This document shows positions 43,035-52,810 of a stretch of 53,088 bases of DNA, in pieces. Under the pieces are notes generated by a model. The model was not told where the DNA came from. It did not search any database and saw only the letters and a list, made by a program, of their open reading frames with translations. Position numbers and translations under genes: made by a program. Each line of letters opens with the position of its first letter. Position 1 is the stretch's first letter. This DNA is from Planctomycetia bacterium (GTDB lineage Bacteria; Planctomycetota; Planctomycetia; Pirellulales; Thermoguttaceae): assembly GCA_030535245.1 (NCBI GenBank), contig JAUNBJ010000010.1, positions 1 through 53,088 of the forward strand, in the 5' to 3' direction.

Positions 43035-45278
43035 TCATGGGGCTGGCGGAACGCGTTTCAGGTAATACAGCCGACTGTCCAAATCGCCATGCAGCCATGT
43101 CAAAAGCCCGATATTTTCCAGCGCACGGCCCGTCATGGGGCGTTGGACGGGAAATCGGGTGTTTTCCAGGCCGAATCCCTCGTATTGGATTTTCGGGTCG
43201 CCAAACCGTTCTACCGTATAAACGGCGTCGGGGTCCAGCCCCAAAAGTCGAATGTTCGGAATCGCCTGCCCATATTTCAGCCCATGCCCAAACACGAACA
43301 GAACTGCTTCCGACCGGTCTTGCGTCACGAACTCGAACGCGGAATAACGCCGGTTTTCCCGAATCGCCGCCAGCCGGTAAAGCTCGCCAAAATCGACGAT
43401 GTGCCGGAACCGTTTGTACAGCTTCACGTACTCCGCACACTCGGCCAACTCCTCCTCCGGACACTGGTCCAGCGGCAACCCCACCGAAAGCCAACTCATC
43501 ATCCCCGCGTACGCCATGAACTGCATGGGGAAATTCCGGTGATTCAAAATATACGTGTACAGGCGACTGATCTGGCAACCTCCACCCCCCATCTTCGACG
43601 GATGCAGGTACGTGAACCCCTCGTGAATGTTGAGGATGTCAAACGTGTCCTGATTGTCGCTCCGGTTGATTCGCGAAAAATAACGATCCATCTCCAAATC
43701 CAGCCGTCCGCTGCCGCCGGCGCAGTTCTCAAAATAGACGTTCGGGAAATCGGCCCGCAAGCGTCGGAAAATCTCGTAAAAATTTCGCGTGTATTTCTCA
43801 TGCAGGGAACGCCGCCCCACCACGAACGGAACCCCCGGATGACGATTCAAATCGATCTTGAAATACGCAATGTCGTTCTCGCTCAAAAACCGATGAATCA
43901 TACCGTAGAGGTATTCCCGAACGTCGTCGCGAGCCAGGTTCAAAAGCGTGTATCCCTCCTCATCCAAAAGCCACTCCGGATGTTTCTGGTAAACTTCGCT
44001 CTCCCGATCCACCCGCTCAAATTCCATCCAGATTCCAAACTCCATCCCGTTACGATGAACCTCGTCGATGATTTTCTTAAACCCTCCCGGAAATTTCACC
44101 GGGTCAATCACCCAATCCCCCATGTTTTTCTGCCAGCCGGCGTCGATAATGAACGCCTCCACTCCGATTTTCGCCGCCAGTGGAATCAGTTTCAGCACGT
44201 TTTCCTCCGTCACCTGCTCCCGCCGAATGCTGGAATACGTGTTGAAAACCACCGGCATTTCACGCGTCCGCATGTTTTCCGGGAAAATCTCACGCTGCTG
44301 GTAGCGGTGAATCGTCCGCGACATTTGTCCGAATCCCCCCTTCGTGAACCCTCCCAGAAACACTGGCGAACGGACGCTCTGGCCTGCGGGAATCTCCATC
44401 TCAAAATCGAAATCGTTCAGCCCTCCCAGAATTTTCGTCTCGCCATACGCGTCTTTCTCCACCAGGAATTTCCAGTTGCCGCTCCACATCAGCGTTCCGA
44501 ACCAGACCTCCCCCTGACGTTCGTCGGCATGCCCCTCGTCCAACGCGAAAAACGGCACGTGATGATGGCCGCTCAGCCCCGAACGGGACTCGAAACAACG
44601 TTCTCCCGCCGTTAACGGTTCCCGCGTCACCTGATATTCCTGCCCCCACGCACCGTCCAGATGCGTCAATCGCCACTCCCGACCTCGCGCCAAAGACCAC
44701 TGCGCCGAGAAGAAATGCTCCAACACCATCGGTTCCTTCGACAGATTGAACACCTCCGTCCAACGGTGCATCAAATCGTACTCTGGAAAAAGTTCGTAAT
44801 GCAGTACGATTCGATAGGTTCCCCCACCGCCCAAAAGCGAAATGGCCAAATGCGTGTCGCTGACCAACGCGTATTTTTCAAATCCCACGTTAAAAAGGCG
44901 TGGGTCGTCTGGAACCCGAAATTTCAACGCCGGCTCAAAATTCTGCTGCCTGCTCTCCCAGACGTACAGCGGATATTCCCATCGAGATTGCCGGGCGTTC
45001 CGCACCTGCCCCCACGCATGGTACGTCGTCTCCCAGGCCCCCGGCAAATCGGAAACCGCCCCGATTTTTGCCCCCCAGTACGTATTCAACGGCAGCCCAA
45101 CCCCTTCCTGGAAGGGTGCCCCTTTTTTATAATGGCATAAAATCATGCCGTAACTCATGTTGTCGGTCGAAAGGAGAAACATGCCGTTCGCGTCGTTAAA
45201 TCGAATGTACGACGACCCCGTTTCCGCTCCCAAAGCCCAACTGGAAATCCCCAGAATCAACAAAATCCACCGTGCCAT
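43035..45278 (-). CDS. Exported GH36 alpha-galactosidase
   Basis: The 747-residue retaining alpha-galactosidase has a signal peptide (MARWILLILGISSWALGA). A beta-supersandwich N-domain is followed by the TIM barrel and a C-terminal beta domain. Landmarks are VEAFIIDAGWQKNMGDW, GIWMEFERV, the nucleophile Asp476 in YFKIDLNR (consensus KWDMNR), ENCAGGSGRLDLEM, and the acid/base Asp541 in INRSDNQD. The start at 45278 is chosen because longer frames add non-signal sequence through the upstream hairpin; AAGGG precedes it. It should release terminal alpha-galactose from plant or host glycans in the periplasm or outside. Confidence 0.88.
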   Translation of the reverse strand: MARWILLILGISSWALGAETGSSYIRFNDANGMFLLSTDNMSYGMILCHYKKGAPFQEGVGLPLNTYWGAKIGAVSDLPGAWETTYHAWGQVRNARQSRWEYPLYVWESRQQNFEPALKFRVPDDPRLFNVGFEKYALVSDTHLAISLLGGGGTYRIVLHYELFPEYDLMHRWTEVFNLSKEPMVLEHFFSAQWSLARGREWRLTHLDGAWGQEYQVTREPLTAGERCFESRSGLSGHHHVPFFALDEGHADERQGEVWFGTLMWSGNWKFLVEKDAYGETKILGGLNDFDFEMEIPAGQSVRSPVFLGGFTKGGFGQMSRTIHRYQQREIFPENMRTREMPVVFNTYSSIRREQVTEENVLKLIPLAAKIGVEAFIIDAGWQKNMGDWVIDPVKFPGGFKKIIDEVHRNGMEFGIWMEFERVDRESEVYQKHPEWLLDEEGYTLLNLARDDVREYLYGMIHRFLSENDIAYFKIDLNRHPGVPFVVGRRSLHEKYTRNFYEIFRRLRADFPNVYFENCAGGSGRLDLEMDRYFSRINRSDNQDTFDILNIHEGFTYLHPSKMGGGGCQISRLYTYILNHRNFPMQFMAYAGMMSWLSVGLPLDQCPEEELAECAEYVKLYKRFRHIVDFGELYRLAAIRENRRYSAFEFVTQDRSEAVLFVFGHGLKYGQAIPNIRLLGLDPDAVYTVERFGDPKIQYEGFGLENTRFPVQRPMTGRALENIGLLTWLHGDLDSRLYYLKRVPPAP

Positions 45279-45328
45279 AAAATTCCCTTTTCGTGTAGGG
45301 CCCTTTCTCCTCTTAATAAAGAAAAATA

Positions 45329-45372
45329 CGAAAACACGAAAAACCCAATTCTCTTGCGTTTTTCGTGTTTCG
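45329..45372 (-). terminator. Terminator-like hairpin after the DUF5107-TPR gene
   Basis: CGAAAACACGAAAAAC (45329-45344) pairs with GTTTTTCGTGTTTCG (45358-45372), with one bulge. On the minus strand it is followed by a T-rich run. The ACGAAA-rich arms recall the hairpin at 16978-17024. Confidence 0.55.
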
Positions 45373-45418
45373 CTGCCTGAACCGTCGTGAAAGTACCCTC
45401 GTACCTCCCCGATTCTCG

Positions 45419-48400
45419 TTATTTCTCGTTCTTCATGATCTTCGGCCAAATCATGTTCGGATTGCGTTTCAACGCCTCGTCAAAGAACGTGTTCGCCGCC
45501 GCGTGATCGCCCCCCGCAAGCTGGACCATTCCCTGCAGGTACAGCAACTTCGCCTGACGTTCCGCCGGGGTTCCGTCCTCTCCGAATTTGGAAAATTCAT
45601 CCGAACGATTGTCCCGATTCAAACGAGCGGTCACGGCCGACGCAAATTCTTTCGTCAGCGCTTCCGCCTCCTCCGTTTTGCCGAGCTTCCGCAGCGACTG
45701 AATCTGATAGTACGTCAATTCGTGAGCCAAATCCCCCGGACGATTCTCCCTGGCCGCCGACATTGCAAACGCCTTGTCCGCACCTTCCCGATCTCCCTTC
45801 GCCTCCAACGTGGTTCCCAGAAAATGGAAAATCTTCGCGTTCTGGCCACCGCCAACCACACGCCCCACTTCCAGATTCGCCGGATACGTCTGGGCAATCT
45901 CGAAATCCTTTACCGCCTCGTCGAACTGCTTCGCGTCACGCAGGGCCAGCCCACGCAAAAGGTGCGCGTCCACAAAGTTGTCGTGTACCGCACGCCCCCC
46001 TTCCCAGACGTGGAAATGACGTTTCGCCATCAGGTCGATCGACTTCTGGTAATTTCCCGTCTCGTTGTACAGCCCCACCAGCCGAATCACCGCGTCGTCA
46101 TGTTTCAGCACCGTCGCCAGATTCGCTTCCATCACCGCCAGACGATCCGCCGCCGGAACGAACAGCTGCGCTTCCAGAACATCCAGCTCCGTGTAAACCC
46201 GCGGGTCGGTCGGATCCGCCTGCAAGGATTTCTTATAGGCCGCAATCGCCTTGTTCACATCCCCTGCCCGGTTGTACGCAAAGCCCAGATTCCGCCAGAC
46301 GCGGCCATACTTCGGATTCAGCTCCGCCGATTTTTCCCAGGCCGCCACACCCTTTTCCTTCTGCTCCAGATAGTAGAGCAAATCGCCGTAATACAGCCAT
46401 GCCCACGCATCGCCCGGAGCCGCCTTGAGCACCGTTTCCAACAGGGCCAGCTCCTCGACACGGAACGGGAAACAGTAATCCGGCGACTGCTTCGCGGCCG
46501 TTTCGTAATCGCCCAAATAGTAGTAAACCATCGGACTGTTCGCATACGGCTTCCCGGCGGCGATCGCCCCTTCCAGCAATGCTTTCGCTTCGTCCATCGC
46601 ACCCATGTTCCGGTAATCGACGACCATTTCCAGCAGTTCCTGAAGCTGAATCATCGCGTCGCCCACCAGATTCCGACGCAACACCCCGGCCAGTTTCTTC
46701 GCGTTCGTCCCTTTGAGCATCGCACGTTCCACGGTCGCCCAGTGGTCCAGCTTGTCGCGCTTCATCGCCTGATTCAGCACGTCGCCCGCCTCCTTGCTCT
46801 TTCCCAGTTTCCGCAGCGCAAACGCCTGGATTACCATCGCCTTGGTGTTCTGGTCGTTGACATGTAGCGACGCGTCGGCCAGCTTCACCGCCTCGGCATA
46901 CGCCCCTTCCGCACAGGCAATCCGAGCCAACTGCATGTACGCCGCCGCTTCGTAACCGGTCGTCCACGCCGCCTTCCAGAACTGGTCTTTCGCCTCCTTG
47001 AGCCGCCCCTGCTGCCACTGCACGTACCCCAGAACATAATGCGGTTCGCCATCCTTCACCACCGTGTAATTGTGCGTCAGACGCTCAAGCGCCAACGTCA
47101 GGTGTTTCTCCGCCAAATCCCATTTCCCCTGCCGCGCGTAACGCAGCCCTACCACCGTGTTCGTCCGCGCGTCGCCAGGGTCACGCCGCAGCGCCTCGCC
47201 ATAATAAACCATGGGATCCATCCGTGCGTTGTGGAACTGCTCGATCCGCAAACCTGCCAGGTACAATTCCTCCACCGTCTGGAAATCTTTCGGGTCGCCC
47301 GTCGGCTTCACAATCTCCGGTTCCGGCTCCGGTTCCAAGACCTGCGGCTGGTACTTCACCAGAAGGTTGCCGTCTTTGTCCCGCAACGAAACGCACAAGT
47401 CCGAATCCTTCGCGTCCTCCGGAATGGCAATCTCTTTCAAATAGGCGTTTTCCGGCGTCAGCGAGATGGTTTCCTGCAACACCGACTGGCCGGCATGGGT
47501 CAATTCCACCGTCGCGTCGTCAAACGTGCCGGTCACGCAAAAACCAAAAAACACTTTGTCCTTTGCCGTTCGTTCCAGATTCACCGCCGCGTCGAGCGTT
47601 GCGTTCTTCACCCCGCGAATCCCCTTGATTGGATACCAGTAGTGGCTAAATTCCCGCACCGTGCCGGGGCCAATCCAGCTGTAATCCGGCTGATTGTCCG
47701 ACCATGCACCGACCATCAACTCCAGATAACAACCATCCTCGTCCGTCAACATCTGATCCCACATCTTCGCCCGGTCGTGGTTCCCCCACAGGAAAAATTT
47801 CTTCCCCGTCACGATATGATGGTTCGCGAAATGCACCGTGCCCGCTTCCTTGCCATGATCGTACCCCGCCAGGAAATCCTTCTCAAAATCCCACGCGAAC
47901 ACCGAACGGAACTGATCGGTATGATTCTTCCAGAAACGGTAGTCCACCCCGTTGTGAATCGGCCAGTCGCAGAATTTGATCTTCGCATGATCCGTCCCGT
48001 GCTGTACCGACGGCGGGAAAATCACTTCGTAATTCTCGTCGCAGTGCACCGACACGTTCGCCCAGCTGAGCATCGATTGCAGCAAATCCGAACGGTTCGC
48101 AATCCGCACTTTCGCCTCCAGATACGAACGCCCCGGACGTACCGTCATTGCCACGTTCCACTTCATCCGATGACGCAGTTCCGTCTCGCCGACATGGATC
48201 GTTTTGCTGCCGTCTTTGTTCTCGGTCGTTTTCCAATCCACTGCCATGAATGACGACGGACGATGATGGTGCGGGATGTTCCACTCCACGCCCCCCGACA
48301 TCCACGCTCCGATCATGCCGATGAGCGCCGGCTTGACGACATGCTGGCGGTAGAAAAATTCGTAGCGGTTCGTCTTGTCCGTCGCCTGCAAAATGCGTCC

Positions 48401-48697
48401 GCCCATCTCCGGAAGCACGCAAATCTGAAGGTATTGGTTCTCCAGAAACAGGCCGTTGTATTTTACATCCACCTTGTTGTCGGTCAGAATATCATACATC
48501 GCGTAAGGGTACGTGTGCCCCTGCGCCCCCTGATAGACCCGACCTGTAAAGTAAATCGCGTTCAAGTCTGGTGGCCCGATCGTGTACGTCGGCAACGTCA
48601 CCGGTTCCGACTTCACCGTCACCACATCCTCGCCAAACAGAGCCACGCTCCAAATCATACCCACCAGCATGGGTAAAAGCCAACGGTGTCTTTTCAT
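45419..48697 (-). CDS. Exported DUF5107/TPR carbohydrate-associated protein
   Basis: The 1092-residue protein has a signal peptide (MKRHRWLLPMLVGMIWSVALFG). Residues about 35-400 resemble DUF5107 (LPTYTIGPPDLNAIYFTGR, GLFLENQYLQICVLPEMGGR, GGVEWNIPHHHRPSSFM, YWYPIKGIRG). This fold is shared with galactose mutarotase-like sandwiches. About fifteen TPR units follow to the C-terminus (GLRYARQGKWDLAEKHLTLA, NPKYGRVWRNLGFAYNRAGD). The first part probably binds or modifies a sugar, and the TPR array mediates complex formation. AGGGAGG precedes the ATG. It lies upstream of the GH36 gene, separated by a terminator-like hairpin. Confidence 0.8.
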   Translation of the reverse strand: MKRHRWLLPMLVGMIWSVALFGEDVVTVKSEPVTLPTYTIGPPDLNAIYFTGRVYQGAQGHTYPYAMYDILTDNKVDVKYNGLFLENQYLQICVLPEMGGRILQATDKTNRYEFFYRQHVVKPALIGMIGAWMSGGVEWNIPHHHRPSSFMAVDWKTTENKDGSKTIHVGETELRHRMKWNVAMTVRPGRSYLEAKVRIANRSDLLQSMLSWANVSVHCDENYEVIFPPSVQHGTDHAKIKFCDWPIHNGVDYRFWKNHTDQFRSVFAWDFEKDFLAGYDHGKEAGTVHFANHHIVTGKKFFLWGNHDRAKMWDQMLTDEDGCYLELMVGAWSDNQPDYSWIGPGTVREFSHYWYPIKGIRGVKNATLDAAVNLERTAKDKVFFGFCVTGTFDDATVELTHAGQSVLQETISLTPENAYLKEIAIPEDAKDSDLCVSLRDKDGNLLVKYQPQVLEPEPEPEIVKPTGDPKDFQTVEELYLAGLRIEQFHNARMDPMVYYGEALRRDPGDARTNTVVGLRYARQGKWDLAEKHLTLALERLTHNYTVVKDGEPHYVLGYVQWQQGRLKEAKDQFWKAAWTTGYEAAAYMQLARIACAEGAYAEAVKLADASLHVNDQNTKAMVIQAFALRKLGKSKEAGDVLNQAMKRDKLDHWATVERAMLKGTNAKKLAGVLRRNLVGDAMIQLQELLEMVVDYRNMGAMDEAKALLEGAIAAGKPYANSPMVYYYLGDYETAAKQSPDYCFPFRVEELALLETVLKAAPGDAWAWLYYGDLLYYLEQKEKGVAAWEKSAELNPKYGRVWRNLGFAYNRAGDVNKAIAAYKKSLQADPTDPRVYTELDVLEAQLFVPAADRLAVMEANLATVLKHDDAVIRLVGLYNETGNYQKSIDLMAKRHFHVWEGGRAVHDNFVDAHLLRGLALRDAKQFDEAVKDFEIAQTYPANLEVGRVVGGGQNAKIFHFLGTTLEAKGDREGADKAFAMSAARENRPGDLAHELTYYQIQSLRKLGKTEEAEALTKEFASAVTARLNRDNRSDEFSKFGEDGTPAERQAKLLYLQGMVQLAGGDHAAANTFFDEALKRNPNMIWPKIMKNEK

Positions 48698-48716
48698 TTT
48701 TTCCTCCCTGTTTCAA

Positions 48717-49112
48717 AATTTCATCAACGTATCTGCTTCATGGATGCCACGAAAACACACCACCATTCTAACATGTTTACCAGCACATGGCAAGAAGCGA
48801 CCCCCCTTTTTTTTCGCAAAGGGATACTCTTTTTTTCGCAATCGGGCCAACGTCAAAACTTTTTACACTGTTTACAAGGGTCTCTTTCCGCGACGAAACA
48901 TGTGTCGCTGCGGCGGACCAGGTACGGGTAAGTGTAAGCGAAAACGGAACCCCTTCGAGGGAAATTCACAATAATTTTTAAAAAACTTTCCCAGGTGGGG
49001 TTGTCTTTGAGGGAAAGATTTTATAGAATAAGAATAAGATTATTTATTGGAGTTTTTGGAAAAATTCCAATTCCCACCCTTGAACTCTTTATACAAAGAA
49101 GGAGACAGAATC
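48717..49112. other. Intergenic region without a recognisable gene
   Basis: The 396-base gap separates the divergent TPR (minus) and Gfo/Idh (plus) genes. It is AT-rich near both starts. Nothing codes here; an open frame from 48582 is low-complexity and antisense at its start. Two CTTTTTTTTCGCAA-like runs stand near 48807 and 48830. A small palindrome lies at 49056-49070. Confidence 0.6.
49056..49070. promoter_or_regulatory. Palindromic candidate operator before the Gfo/Idh gene
   Basis: TTGGAA-AAA-TTCCAA is a perfect 6-3-6 inverted repeat 43 bases before the ATG at 49113. No function is known; regulator binding is inferred only from position and symmetry. Confidence 0.3.
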
Positions 49113-50408
49113 ATGTCGTCACCGAAACGATGCGTCAAGCGTCGCGATTTTCTGAAGGGCCTCGCGGTTGCGGGGGCTGCCATGTCGCCGGCGGTACTGC
49201 CGGGTAAAGTGCTTGGTCTGGACGGAGCGTGTGCTCCCAGTGAAAAAATTGTTTTCGCGACCATCGGTGTTCGTAGCCGGGGTTGGCACGATTTGCAGGT
49301 TTTCCTGCGTCATGAAAACATCCAGTACGTCGCCAACTGCGATATTCGCAAGGATCAGCGTGAACGGAATCTGGAGCTGGCCAAACAAAAATACGGGGAC
49401 AACGCGTTCAAGGTCTATGACGACATGAACGAAATGCTCCTGCGAGACGATATCGACTCGGTACTGATTGCCACGGGCGACCGCTGGCACACGATGGCGT
49501 CGATCAATGCGGCCAAGCATGGCAAGGATGTTTACTGCGAAAAGCCGCTGTCGCTAACCATCGAGGAAAGCCGGGCGTTGGCCAATGCGGTGAATCGATA
49601 CGGGATCATCTATCAGGCGGGGACGCAGCGTCGGAACATTGGCAACTTCATGTTGGCGGCGAAGATCGCGGCAAGCGGCAAGCTGGGCAAGCTGACGGAA
49701 GTTCATGCCAACACCCTCTGGCCCGCCACGACCCAGAACTGGCTTCCCGCTCAGCCGCAGCCGACGGTTGGGGAAGTGGATTGGGACAAATGGCTGGGGC
49801 CGTGCCCGTGGCGTCCGTTCAACCAGACGTACATCAACGGCGGATGGCGTGGGCATTACGACTTCCATGGTGGGGGGATTCTGGAATGGGGTTCGCACAC
49901 GGTGGATTTGTGCCAGTGGGCGGCCCAGAAAGACGACACGGCGCCGGTGCGTTACGAGCCGCAGTTCAACGCCGATGGCTCCAAGGGGGGCGAGGTGTAC
50001 GCGTGGTATGCCGACGGCCTGAAACTGGTCATGCGATCCTCCGGCTGGCTGGGGCTGGGAACGTGCAGTGCCCGATACGTCGGCGAAGAAGGCTGGGTGG
50101 AGACGGGCGACAGCGGTCGCATGGCGGTTTCCAACGACAAACTGCGTGGCGAGCTGAAATATTTCGGAATGCCGGGTACATCTCCGGACACCCACATTGC
50201 CGAGTTCATCGATTGCGTCAAGACGCGACGGAACCCTGCCGCCAACGCGAACGTGGCCGCTCAGTCGCACATCGCGTCGCACTGTGCCTACATTGCGTGG
50301 CAGCTGGGCCGCAAGGTCGAGTTTGATCCGGTGAAAGAGGAATTCCTCAACGACGAGGATGCCAATCGGATGCGTCGTCGTGCGTATCGCGAAGGGTACA
50401 CGCTTTAA
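49113..50408 (+). CDS. Tat-exported Gfo/Idh/MocA-family oxidoreductase
   Basis: The 431-residue protein has a twin-arginine leader (KRRDFLKGLAVAGAAMSPAV), so it is probably exported folded with its nicotinamide cofactor. The Rossmann part (50-175) contains IVFATIGVRSRGW, the conserved YCEKPLSLTIEES motif and YQAGTQRRNIGNFMLAAKIA. The C-terminal domain has GGGILEWGSHTVDLCQWA, whose His is the usual catalytic or substrate-binding residue. Such enzymes oxidise or epimerise sugars and cyclitols, and some are glycosidases. AAGGAG precedes the ATG at 49113; a longer frame from 49047 lacks a ribosome site. It is followed after 41 bases by the HEAT-like gene. Confidence 0.88.
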   Translation: MSSPKRCVKRRDFLKGLAVAGAAMSPAVLPGKVLGLDGACAPSEKIVFATIGVRSRGWHDLQVFLRHENIQYVANCDIRKDQRERNLELAKQKYGDNAFKVYDDMNEMLLRDDIDSVLIATGDRWHTMASINAAKHGKDVYCEKPLSLTIEESRALANAVNRYGIIYQAGTQRRNIGNFMLAAKIAASGKLGKLTEVHANTLWPATTQNWLPAQPQPTVGEVDWDKWLGPCPWRPFNQTYINGGWRGHYDFHGGGILEWGSHTVDLCQWAAQKDDTAPVRYEPQFNADGSKGGEVYAWYADGLKLVMRSSGWLGLGTCSARYVGEEGWVETGDSGRMAVSNDKLRGELKYFGMPGTSPDTHIAEFIDCVKTRRNPAANANVAAQSHIASHCAYIAWQLGRKVEFDPVKEEFLNDEDANRMRRRAYREGYTL

Positions 50409-50449
50409 TTCGTTCACAACCTGCCTTTTAATAATTGGAGATAAACACA

Positions 50450-52735
50450 ATGCGAAAACATATTTTGGGAACCCTCCTTGTGGGGATGCTGCTTTGGACG
50501 TTAACTGCCGCAGCAGCTATTGACGAAGTGAAGAAACAGGCCGTTCTCGACGCCACCACCGACGCCGTATTGATCGAAACGATCCAGCAGCCGGGGGACG
50601 ACGAGGATGCCATTTTCATGAAGATGCTGGCCTGCAAGCGGCTGGCGGTTATCGGTACGGAAAAAGCGGTGCCGGCGTTGGAAGCGATGTTGGCAAACGA
50701 GAAGCTGAACCATGCGGCCCGGTATGCGTTGGAAGCGATGCCCTGCGAGGCGGCGGGGCAGGCGTTGATTCGCGCGGCAAAAACGCTTACGGGGATGCCG
50801 GGGGTCGGCTGTGTGGAATCGTGCGGGGCGAAAAAGCTGGCCGCAGCGGTTCCGATGTTGAAGGAAAAGTTCCAGGGCTGCGAATGCCCGAACATGCGCA
50901 AGGCGATTTATGCCGCGATGGGAATGATTTCCACCGACGAATCGTTGGCATTTTTGATGAATGCCATGAAGGGCGAAGTGGAGAAAGACCCGCACGTGCA
51001 GATGGGCCTGGGCGATGCGATTCTGGAGTGTGCCAACAATTTCGAGAAGGCGGGGAGCTACGACAAGGCGGTCGCGATTTACGACGCCTGCGTCAATCCG
51101 AAATTCCCGGTGTTCATGCAGAAAGCGGCCTCCTACCGCACGATTTTGGCACGTCGCGCAATGGCGGGCGAGCTTTTGGCAAGCAAAATGGTTTCGCCGA
51201 AGGAATGCTGCTTCACCGGCGGGCTGAAAACGATTCGCGAATTCCCATGTGAATATGGCGAAACGATTACCAAGGCGGTGCTGGCCACGTTGAACCAGAT
51301 TCCTCCCCAGCGGAAGGCACTGGTGATTCAGGCCGTCGCCGATCGTTGTGACGAAGCGAGTCGGAAGCTGGTCTTCCCGGTGGTGCTGGCGTCGCTTAAC
51401 AGTGACGATTCCGTGGTGCAGATTGCGGCAGTCAAGGCGCTGGGGAAAGTGGGCTGCGTGGACATGGCGGAAACGACCAAGGCGATCATGACGTTCGCTT
51501 CCCTCCCGGAAGCTGAGGCGGCACGGGCGGAATTTTTGCAGGCGGCGATTCTTTCGCTGGCAGCACTGCCAGCCGGGGTTCTGGACGACACCCTGCTGAA
51601 AGGGATGGACGAGGCCTCTGGCATGGATGTGGATGTGGCCTGCGCGTTTTTCAAAATCATCGAGCTTCGTCGTATTGTGGCTGCCGGGCCGGAGTTGGTG
51701 AAAGTGGCCAACCGTGCGGGCGTGGATCCGAAAGTTCGTGACGCGGCACTGTATGCGTTGGCGGACATTGTGACGCTCGACAAACTGAACCTGCTGGTCG
51801 ATGCGCTTTCGGGCGAAAAGAACGACAACAAGGCGAGCTGGATTCTCCGTTCCGCCTGCACCCGCCTGCCGCGTGAGGAATGCGCCGCTCAGGTGGTGAA
51901 GCTCTACGATGCCGCGACGAATGCGGACGAAAAGGGAAAAATGTTGACGTTGCTCAAGCAGATTGGTGGCCCGCTGGCGTTGGCGTGCGTGGAAAAAGCG
52001 TGCTGGAGTGCCGACACCGCCGACATGGCGACGCAGGTTTTGGGAACGTGGAATACGCCGGACGACATCGAAGCGGTCGCCGCCGCGTGCCTGAAGCTGG
52101 CCAAGGGTGCCGAGGAACGGTACGCGATTCGTGGCATTCGCAGCTACGTTCGTATCCCGCGTCAGTTCGACCTGCCTGCTGCGAAGAAGTTCGAGATGTG
52201 CAAGATCGCGTTTGACGTGGCGAAACGGCCTGAGGACAAAACGTTGATCTTCGAGGTCTTCAAGCGGATAATCGACGTGGCAAGCGCACGTGCTGCCATG
52301 AGTTACGCTGCCGACCCGGCTTATCGGGATGCCGCATGTGCCGCTTGCGTGGCGGTGGCGTTGAAGTTCCAGGGCCAGTCGGACGAGCTGAAAACGCTGT
52401 TGAACCGGGTGGTTGCGGAATGCAAAGATGCCAAGACGGTCGCCGACGCGAAAATGGCGTTGAATCGTCTGGATGCCATGATGAAAGACGCACCGCTGGA
52501 AATCGTTTCGGCGAAATACGGTGCGGGCGACCAGTGGAAGGACGTGACGGCTCTGGTGAAGCAGAAGTTCAACGGCAAAGCGGCCCTCGGCATTGCGGCA
52601 GGGAACGAAGCGTTTGGCGACGCGGCTCCGGGCAAAGTCAAGACGACACGCGTGGTTGTGAAGTTCAAAGCAACGGGAGAGCAGCGGACGTTGGAATTTC
52701 GTGAAAACGAATCGTTGATTCTGCCAGAGAAATAG
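50450..52735 (+). CDS. Exported HEAT-repeat-like protein
   Basis: The 761-residue protein has a signal peptide (MRKHILGTLLVGMLLWTLTAAAA). The body is all-helical with degenerate HEAT-type repeats (AVPALEAMLANEKLNHAARY, VVQIAAVKALGKVG, KVRDAALYALADIVT). The last 75 residues turn beta-rich (YGAGDQWKDVTALVKQKFNG, TLEFRENESLILP) and resemble a DUF3395-type C-terminal domain. It is probably a scaffold. The ATG at 50450 has GGAG 9 bases upstream and begins the signal peptide. It is likely co-transcribed with the Gfo/Idh gene, a pairing that suggests a shared exported complex. No catalytic motif. Confidence 0.7.
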   Translation: MRKHILGTLLVGMLLWTLTAAAAIDEVKKQAVLDATTDAVLIETIQQPGDDEDAIFMKMLACKRLAVIGTEKAVPALEAMLANEKLNHAARYALEAMPCEAAGQALIRAAKTLTGMPGVGCVESCGAKKLAAAVPMLKEKFQGCECPNMRKAIYAAMGMISTDESLAFLMNAMKGEVEKDPHVQMGLGDAILECANNFEKAGSYDKAVAIYDACVNPKFPVFMQKAASYRTILARRAMAGELLASKMVSPKECCFTGGLKTIREFPCEYGETITKAVLATLNQIPPQRKALVIQAVADRCDEASRKLVFPVVLASLNSDDSVVQIAAVKALGKVGCVDMAETTKAIMTFASLPEAEAARAEFLQAAILSLAALPAGVLDDTLLKGMDEASGMDVDVACAFFKIIELRRIVAAGPELVKVANRAGVDPKVRDAALYALADIVTLDKLNLLVDALSGEKNDNKASWILRSACTRLPREECAAQVVKLYDAATNADEKGKMLTLLKQIGGPLALACVEKACWSADTADMATQVLGTWNTPDDIEAVAAACLKLAKGAEERYAIRGIRSYVRIPRQFDLPAAKKFEMCKIAFDVAKRPEDKTLIFEVFKRIIDVASARAAMSYAADPAYRDAACAACVAVALKFQGQSDELKTLLNRVVAECKDAKTVADAKMALNRLDAMMKDAPLEIVSAKYGAGDQWKDVTALVKQKFNGKAALGIAAGNEAFGDAAPGKVKTTRVVVKFKATGEQRTLEFRENESLILPEK

Positions 52736-52810
52736 TTCATAAAAGCGAACGTAGTCCTGCATCCATGTTATAAATAGTATAAAAAGAAAATAAACATTAA
52801 TATTTATAGA

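Noticed and set aside
42300..44615. 771-codon open frame on the plus strand
   Set aside because: It runs antisense across both the Fe-alcohol dehydrogenase and GH36 genes, which have clear motifs; no ribosome site or domain.
48582..48974. 130-codon plus-strand frame
   Set aside because: It begins antisense to the TPR gene signal peptide, lacks a ribosome site and is low-complexity.
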